Source: Pseudonocardia sp. TRM90224 (GTDB lineage: Bacteria; Actinomycetota; Actinomycetes; Mycobacteriales; Pseudonocardiaceae). Taken from it: DNA of 64,000 bases. Location of the stretch: the NCBI RefSeq assembly GCF_021245725.1, contig NZ_JAJGSX010000001.1:372001-436000 (forward strand). The letters run 5' to 3'. Positions 48,201 through 57,200 of the stretch are shown here, in pieces. The translations under genes and the position numbers were made by a program. Position 1 is the first letter of the stretch. Each line of letters begins with the position of its first letter. The notes below the pieces were generated by a model. It had not been told where the DNA came from, searched no databases, and saw only the letters and a program-made list of their open reading frames with translations.

Positions 48201-51200
48201 CGAGCAGGCCCAACGAGACGTTCCCGATCTTCTTGGCCGGCGCCTGCCGCTGGAGGGCATCAACCGCGCGGGCCGGCTCGTACAGCTTCCGCAGCGGCGC
48301 GCCGCCCGTGTAGAGGGCGTCCAGCCAGCTCAGCGCCGCGGCCGCGGCCGGCGACGCCGACTTCGCGGTCGCCCGGCGTGCCGTCATGGCGTCCTTGAAG
48401 CCGGTCTCGACCTGTTCGAGGGCGCGCCGCAGGTCGTCGGTGCTCCGCTCCGTGAACTCAACCCCGATCCGGCCACCCGGGAGCTCGACGAACTCGACGT
48501 TGGTGGTCGGGATTCCGGCGTCAGCGGAACGCTGCCGCACGATCTCGGCTTCCAGCTCCGCGGCCTGAGCGCGGTAGTCCGCGGCCATCGCACGGAGAGC
48601 GGCGATCGTGTCGAGCAGCTGCTGCGCCTGCTTGCGCCAGCTCACATCCTGGTTGCGGCCCGGCTCCTTGCGGCCGCGCTGCAGGTGGAACCGGCGTAGG
48701 AGCCCCGCGCCGTCACGCTCCTGCTGCTTTGCGGCGGCCTCCGCCTCGTCGGCCGCCTGGTTCAGCTGCTTCTGCCTGTTCTCGAGCGGGGACAGGTTGT
48801 CCTCGCGGTCGCCCGCTTCGGGCGCGTCCGGGTTCGCCGCGCGCAGCCGGCTCGCCGTCTTCCGGTCGCGGAGGTACTGGTCCCAGGCCTTCTCGATCCT
48901 CGTGTTCGCCCAGGCCGGACCGCTCGTGACCCACTCGCCGCGCTTGGCGTCCCACATCGTCGGTGTGAGCGCGTTCAACACGCCCCAGGCGATCGGTGAG
49001 TATCCATTCGGCCCGCTGTCGTACGTCCGGGCGACCCCGTCGGACCACATGGCCTCGAGCAAGCCACCGGTCACCCGGTTGTCGGCGATCGGCGTGATCA
49101 GCATGGGCGCCACGACGGCGACGTCGATCCGCTCCATGCCGTTGTCGGTGCCAGTGCCTGGCCCGGCCGTCCCATCGAGAGCGGCCGTCACGACCGCACG
49201 GGCGACCGGTCCCTTCCCCGTCGACAGCGCAGCGCCGAGGACCTTGTCGATCGATCCGGCGGCACTCCCACCGTTGACGGCGTCATCACCGACGTTGTTC
49301 TTCCCGAGAGCGTCCTTTGCCGGCGATTCCTTTCCGGGCTTCTGCCCCACCGAGTCCTGCGCATCGAACCGACCGCTGTTCCCGGCCGGCTGTTCCCCCG
49401 TGCGCAGCCCATCACCGATCGTCTTGGAGGTGGTGGCCGTGACGGACGCACCCTCAGCCGCAACACGTTCGGCCGAGCCGCGGACGAAGGACACCTGGAG
49501 CCCAGCGACGGTCATCGCCACGATGGCTACCGAACCGACGAACTTCCGGAACTTCGACAGGAACGCCGGTGGCCCTCTGGCCGGTGGCGCTTGTTCGGCG
49601 CGCTGCTTCGACTGCCCACCACTGCTCTGCGGGTTGCCCTGGGACGGGTTGCCGGCGCCGGGCTGGTCGTCGGCTGGACGGACGGAAGGCGGACCGTTCG
49701 TCGGGCCGTCGTCGCCACGGGCGCCCGTGCCGCCGCGCGCGCTTTGCGAGCCGGCCGGCGCAACACCCTTGCCGCCGGGGGTCCCCGGTTCGGGCGCGAG
49801 CGGCGAACGCGGCGAGCCCGTTCCGGCCCCGTCCTTCGAGGCAGCGCCGAAGGGCCGGCCGCCTTTGCCGTAGTAGACCGGGATCTCCGTCGCGGCGGCG
49901 ATCCGCGCGCGGTCCTTCAGGGACTGCAGCTCGACGTTGAGGCTCGACCGCTTCGCGGCGTTGCGCGCCATCGCGGCGGGGTTAGTGCCCTGCCCCTCCA
50001 GTTTCGCGATCGCCGCTTCGAGCACTGCCACCCGCGCCGCCCGCTGGCGGGCCTCGGGCGTTCCCTTCTCGGGCGCCTTCCCCCGCAGCTCGGCGAGCTC
50101 GGCCCGCAGCTCCGCCAGCTTCGCCTGGTCCTTGGGGCTGACCACCTTGGCGGCCGCGGCGTCCTTCGCCATCTGCTCGTCGAGCGCGGCGATGGCCTGC
50201 TCGGTCGCCCGGATCTGCGCCCCGAGCTCACCGGCCGGTTGCTTCACGATCGTCACCGCAACCGGCGCGCGCTGGCTCGCCACCCCTGCGGCGACGGGTT
50301 GGCGCCCGTAGTTCCGCACGAACTCGCGCACACCCGCCAGCGTCGTCTTGCCCGGCGCCGCGAACGATCGCCGGAGCCCGAGGCCGTATCCGTAGGCGAG
50401 GGTGCGGACGGCGGCGTTGTTCAAGACGGCGCCGACCCGCGTCGGCTCGATCCGCAGGAAAGCGGCGATCTGGCCGCTCCGGCCGGCCACCCAGCCGAGA
50501 CCCTTGCCGACAGCGAGGGCAACAGGCCGTTGGCCACGCAGCATCAGCGTGGGGTCGCGGAACGTCGCGAAGGCGCCGCCGACCCCGGCTCGGCGGGCGA
50601 GCGCGCCCGAGACCGCCGCCATCTTGTTCAGCGTGGCGGCCCGCGTGACCAGGCCACGCCCCGTGGCCACTTCCGCCATCCGCGTGAGGCCCTTGCTCGC
50701 GACGAAGGCGACCCCGCGGCCGGCAATGGTGAACGGCTTGAACGGCAGCATCCCGATCGTGTTGACCCCCCAGGCGATCCCGCGGGTGATGCCCAGCGCG
50801 ACCTTGCCGGCCGTCGCGGCCGCCCTGCTGACCAGCGACTTGGTCGCGGCGGTCGCCACCGTCTTGGTCGCGGCCGTCCGGATGCCGGCCTTGGCGATGG
50901 CACCGAGACCGCCCCCGACGAACGGCATCAGCATCAGCGGCCCCGAAATGGCCGTCATCACGCTCGGGACGGGCTCCCAGAACAGCTCGTTGCCGGCCTT
51001 GCGGTTGATGATCTTCCCGAGCATGTTGCCGCTCTGGTCCATCATCGTCTTGAGCGGGAACTTCTCGTCCTCGGTGCCGCCCAGCACACGCTTGGTCCAG
51101 GCCTCCTGCGACTCGCCGTGCTTGCGGTCGCGGGGGTTGAGCACGAGCTTGCCGAAGTTGCCGAAGTGCGTGACCACGTCCTCGGCGAACTGCGGGATCG

Positions 51201-54200
51201 TCTCGTCCAGGCCGGTGTAGAAGTCCTTGGCGCCCCGCCCGACGTTGATCGCGAGCCGGCCGGGGGTCTCGTGCGTGTCGGCACCGATGGTCGTCGCCGG
51301 GCTGAAGCCCCAGCCCCAACTCTGGAACGTGCCCGACCTGTCCTCGTCGGGGGTGTGCGCCTCGATCGTGCCCGTCCCGATGCCGGTCGACTCGGCCCGC
51401 TTCGGGGTGGCGTCGCCGTCGCAAGAACCGTCGCCGACCCCGCGGCAGATGGTGTTGGTGCCGGCACCGCTGTCGACGTTCGTGGTGAAGCTGCCGGTGC
51501 AGGTGGCGCCGGGATCGGCGGAGCAGCTGCCGCCCGCGACAGCCCAGCTGTGGTTGACCGACGCGTCCCACGTCCCACGGACCTCCGGGCCGTTGCCGGT
51601 TCCGATCCCGCGCGGACCCTCGCCCGTCACGGCGAAGCTCCTCGACGGGCAGACTCCGGCGGTTCCCCTGTTGCACGTCCGCGTGTCCACGCCGATCGTC
51701 TTGTTCAGGCTGTCCTTGGCCTCGGTGTGCGAGTGCGACCTGCAGCCACCACCGTCCGCCTGTCCGGCGGAGCAGGTCGCGACGGCGATGACCTCCCCGT
51801 TGCTGAAGATCACCTCCGCCGACGTGGCGCACCCCGTGCCGCCGGCGGCGCTCGACGTGGAGCAGAACGAGTCCGCGTCACCCTTGAGCTTCCCGTCCGC
51901 CGACGTCAGCTCGTTCTTGCTGAACGACGACGTGGTCCAGGTGCAGGCGACGCCCTTCGCGCAGATCGGCTGCACGAGGACGGGCTTGCTGGCTTTGGAG
52001 AGCGCCTCGCCATGGCAACCGCCGGTGCCGAAGCCCTTGCAGACGCCGTACGAGCCGCCGTTGTCGACCTCCATCGAGTAGCTGCCCTTGCAGCTCACAC
52101 CCTTCGTCCCGACGCAGAAGCCGAAGACGTCGCCGAACATGTCCTCCTTCGAGCGGTCGGTGCTGAACTTGCCCTGCACGCCGAGCGTGCAGCCGCTCTT
52201 GCCGCCACCGGCGGGGCTCGTGCACTGCTGGTGCGCCTTGCCGTTGATGATCAGGTTCTTGATGTGCACGTCGGCCGTGCCGCTGAACTTGCAACCGGGG
52301 CCGTCGCACGCGAGGTAGAGCATCGTCATGCCGGTCTTGGGATCTACTTCGGAGTAGGCCAACGTCCCGCAGCCGTCGCCGCCGACGCCACCGCTGTCGC
52401 CGCAGCGCGTGCTGCCCTTCACGATGGTGTTGGGCGTCTTGAGCTTGGCGCCGCTGTAAGCGGAGTAGGAGTGGTAGCAGTTCACGCCGGCGCTCCCCGC
52501 GCACGACGCCCCCGCCGAAGCGGTCTTCGCGCTCGCGATGGCCACGGCGGCGGTCGCGCACCACCCGCCGGACCCGCCACCGGAGCAGGACGCACGGGCG
52601 CGGGCGTGGTGGTCGGCGTCGTAGTAGGCGTCCGAAGCCGAGTACGACGTGAAGCCCGCGCGGCAGTTAGCCGCACCCGAGCAGCTCGCGCCCGAGCCGG
52701 CGCCCTTCGGACCCGCCTGGGCCTGCGCCGACACCGAAACCCCGCCGCCGCCCTGGCCACCGCCGCCGGAACCGCGCGCCCACGCCTGCGCGCGGTTGTG
52801 CACGATCGAGCCATTCGGGCCCGGCCCGTCGTAGCGCGCCGACGCCGCCGCGCTCGCTGCGTAGGAGTGGCGGCAGTTGGCCGCACCGGAGCACGACGCC
52901 GAGGCGGCCGCGTAGCCGGGGCCCGCCTGCGCCTGCGCCGTGACGGAGACGCCGCCCGAACCGATCCGGCCGCCGCCGGAGCCGCGCGCCGACGCGTGCG
53001 CCCAGTTGCTGCCGAAGCCCGCCGAGTCCGCGGCCCGGGCCGAGAAGGAGTGGCGGCAGTTCTTCGCGCCCTTGCAGGAGGCCGAGGCCATCGCGTACCC
53101 GGGGCCCGCCTTCGCCTGCGCGGTGACGAACACGCCGCCGGCGCCCTGCTTGCCCGTTCCCTTGCCCCGCGCCGATGCGCGAGCGACGTTGGAACCGTAC
53201 GAGTCCGAAGCCGACGTCCGCGCCGAGAAGCTGCGCCGGCAGTTGGCCGCGCCCTCGCAGACCGCCGACGCGCCGCTGTACCCACGGCCGGCCACGGCCT
53301 GCGCGAGCACGACGACCGCGCCGCCGCCCTGCTTGCCGCTCTTCCACCCGATGGCCTTCGCAGCGGCCTTGCTGCCCGCCTTCTTCGCGCGGTCCTCGGC
53401 CTTGGCCAGGTAGGCGTAGCGGCAGTTGGAGCCCTTCGTCCCGGCGCACGAGGCACCTGCGACGGCCTGCCCCTTGGAGGCCTCGGCGAACGCGCTGGTC
53501 ACCACCGTGCCGCTGCCGGAGCGGCCCGAACCCCAGCCGGTGGCCAACGCCTTGCCTGCGGCGTTCTTCGCCTTGTCGCTCTGCGCGCTGTTGCCGCGGT
53601 AGCTGTAGGTGCACTTCGCGTTCTTGCTGCCGCTGCAGGCGGCACCGGCCAACGCCTGGGTCTTGCTGGTCTCGGCGAGCGCCGTAGTGGCGCACCAGCC
53701 GCTGCCTGCGCCACCCGTCGTGCCACAGGCGCCGCGGCCGACCGCCACGTTGGTGCCGAACCTGTCGGTCGCACCGCTGCGCACCGCGAACGTGAACTTG
53801 CAGGCCTTCGATCCGGAGCAGGCCGCGGAGGCGTCCGCCCCCAGCGCCGACGCGCCGACCCGTCCGGTCACCTGGCAGGTCTGCTTCGCGCCGGCCGTGC
53901 ACGACGACCCTGCGACCGCCGCGTGCGAACCCTTGACCGGGCCCTTCGGCGTGCAGGTCGCCCCGCACCCGGAGACGCTCTTCTCCGTCGTGCCCTTCTG
54001 CTGCTTGATGCCCTTCTTCTTCTGGGCGGCGGCCTGCTTCGCCGCTTCCTTCTTGGCGGCCGCCGCGGCCTCCTTGTTCAGCTGCGCCAGCACCCCGCGC
54101 TGCGGCGTCGCGACGGCCTTGCCGGTCGTCCCGGCGTGGCAGCCCAACCCCTTGCAGGAGCCGCTCACCTCGGCCATGTGGTCAGCGGCGAACGAGTTGG

Positions 54201-57200
54201 TGGACGCATCGCACGCGCCACCGGTCGCGCACTTCGCGGCGCCGATCATCTTGGCGCCCCGGCCGGGGACGACCACTCCCGGCCGGCCGATCGTCGTCGG
54301 GTTGTCGGTGCCGACCGACGTCGTCCCGGCGCTGGTCGGGCAGGCGGCCTGGCCGGCGCTCTTGCACGATGCCGAGGCGAACGCCGAGGTCGCGGCGAAC
54401 CGCTGCTGGTTGTTCGGCGTGACGCTGGCCGAGGCGCCCGTGACGATGCCTGCCTCGCAGGCGCTCCAGCCGGCCTTGCAACCGGCGGAGGCGACGCCGC
54501 GGCTCGTGGCGACAGGGTCGCTCTTCGTGGCGCGCGCGGGGCGCTTGACGCCGTTCTTGGCCGCGGTCAGCGCCGCGGAGGCGCCGCCGTCGGGGCTGGC
54601 GGCCGAGGTCGAGTCGCCCGTGACGGTGCCGTCGCAACCATCGGGGCAGTCGAGCGACGAGCCCGCCTGCGTCATCCCGGCGACCCCGGGGATCCAGGTC
54701 GCCTTCTTGCCCTTCACGGGCGGCGTGGTCAGCCCGGTGGTGCCGAGCGTGCTGGCGACGGCGTCGGAGCCGACGGCGCAACCGGTCTCGTTCCGGCAGC
54801 GGCCGGTCGAGTGCGACGTGCTCTTCCCGGCGTCACCGGCGCTGCTCGTGAGAGCGTCGCTGACGGTGTTCGCCGTGCAGTCCGGTCCGCCGCACTGGGC
54901 GTAGACCCCGGACTGGCTCATCGTCACCGGGATCGAGGACGGGAGCTTCGTGGCGTTGCGCTTGAGGAGGTAGTTCACACCGGCGCCGGAAGCGGAGCTC
55001 GACTGCGTCTGAACCCGGCAGGGGTCGGTGGCGTTGCAGGTACCGCGGGTGCTGCTGGTGCTCGTGGCTGGTGGGCCGCGGGCGCCCTTGCCCCCGATGA
55101 ACGTGCCGAGCAGCGCGGGTGCGGTGCCGCCGTTCGCGCGGGAGTAGGCGCTACCGGTGCAGCCTTCCGGGCAGTCCGCGACGGCGAAGGCGTCGGTGAA
55201 GCTCGACGGGCCGGGGACGGGCGCCGGGCCGGCGATCGACTTCGGCTGGCCGTTGGCCGGCAGCTTCTGCGCGGGCGGCAGGTCGGGCAGCAGCTGGGCG
55301 ACGTCCGCGCCGGCGCTGGCGACCGAGCGGCTGCTCCCCCAGCAGTCGCCGCCGGTCAGCGCGCAGCCCGCGGTGCCGTCGGAGCCCTTTGTGTTGACGC
55401 CGTCGGAACCGGACGCGGACGTGGTCACGTTGCCGGTGCAGCCGCCTGCGCATTCGATCGAGGCCGTCACGTCGGCCACGCTCGAGAGCCGCAGCGGGCC
55501 GTTCAGGAGGTCACGCCCGCCGGTCGGCATCCGCACGCCGTCGGCGTCCTTGGCCAGGTCCTTGAGCAGCGACACGGCGGCACCGGTGGTCGAGGCCGCG
55601 GAGCGGGCCTCGCCGCCGCAGGCGCCGTCCTTCACCGCGCAGGTGAGGGTCGCCGTGGCGCCCTTGTCCTTCTGGTTCCCGGCGAACGCGGCGGTTGCGC
55701 TGGTGGCGGTACCGGTGCAGCCCTCGGGGCAGTCCAGCTTCGCGCCGGCAACGACCTGCGCGGCGCCGCCGCCCGCCGAGGTGGACATCCCGCTCGTCGT
55801 CCCGGCGCACTTCCCGCCGGCGACGGTGCACGAGGCGGTCCCGCGGGCGCCGCGCACCACGGCGTTGGCGATGGCGCGGTCGACCGCGCGGGTCTCCGAG
55901 CCGGCCGTGCCGCCGCAGGTGCCTTCACCGCCGCCGCACTCGATCTTCGCCTCGACGGTCGAGACGCTCTGCGTGGTGACGTCCGAGCCGGTGTCCGCGG
56001 CGCACGAGCCGCCGTCGCCGCGGACGGTGCAGGTCGCGGTGCCGCCGGTGCCGCGCGGCTTGACGTCGCCGGTGAGGGAACCGGCCGTCGCGCTGCTCCC
56101 GGCTCCGGTGCAGGTGGTGGAGGCGCACCGGACGTCGGCGCCGGCGTCGCTCTTCGCGACCGCGACCCGCGTGCCCGCCGTGTCACCGGGCTCCGTGGTG
56201 ACCTCGGAGCGCGCCTCCGACGAGCAGTCGCCCATCGTCACGGAGCAACGGGCCGACGAGGTCGTGGCGCGGACCGGCGTGGGCTTGCCGTTGGCGGCAA
56301 CACCGCGGACGGCGCCCCTCGACGACGAGCCGGCGTTGCCCTTGCAGGTCTCGGAGCCGCTGCAGTCGACGTCGGCGCTCGCGTCGCCCTTCAGCACACC
56401 GTCGACGTACCGGGCGCTGCCCTGCGCATCGCAGGAGCCGTCCTCGACGGTGCAGGAGGCGGCCCCGTTGCTCACCCCGCGCGCCGTGCCCCGCACGGAG
56501 CACGAGCCGTCGTCGGCGCGGCAGCCGGTCTCGGCGCCGCGGGCGTCGGCGGTGCCGTCGAGCTCGCAGCGGCCGGTGCAGGACGCCGCCGTGACGTTGG
56601 CCGCGACCTTCGTGGAGGTCCGCGGTCCGGTGGTGTTGCCGCGGCAGGTGCCGGATTTCGTCTTGCAGGTCACCGTGGCCGTGGTCGCCGTCGCCTTGGT
56701 CTTCTGCGAGCAGTCGGTGCCGCTGGCGCACCACGCGGACGCCTTGATCGAGCCGTTCGCCGAGCTGCTGCCGCAGCCCTGCTTGCTCCCGGTCAGCGTG
56801 CAGGACGCCGAGGCCTTGATCGAACCCGCGGACGACGAGACACCGCAGCCGTTCGAGACACCGGCGAGGGCGACGCACGAGTCGGTGCGGATGGTCTCAC
56901 CGGTCTTGGTGGCCGAGCCGCACTTCACGAACATGCCGCTCTTGCCGCAGCCGGCCGACGCGCCGTTCTTTTCGAGGTCGTCGAAGCTGTTCTTCGACGG
57001 GCCGCCGAGCGACTCCTGCAGCTCCTCGGTGGTGCGGTAGACCGCGTCCTTGCGCTTCTCCAGCGCGGCGGCGTGCGCGGCGTAGACCTTCTTGTCGAGC
57101 TTGCCGGCGGCGACCTGCTTCTTCTCGGCGGCCAGCTGCGCCTCTGCCTTGGTGATCCCGCGCTGCCCGTTGACGACGTCCGTCACGAGCTTCGCGTCGT

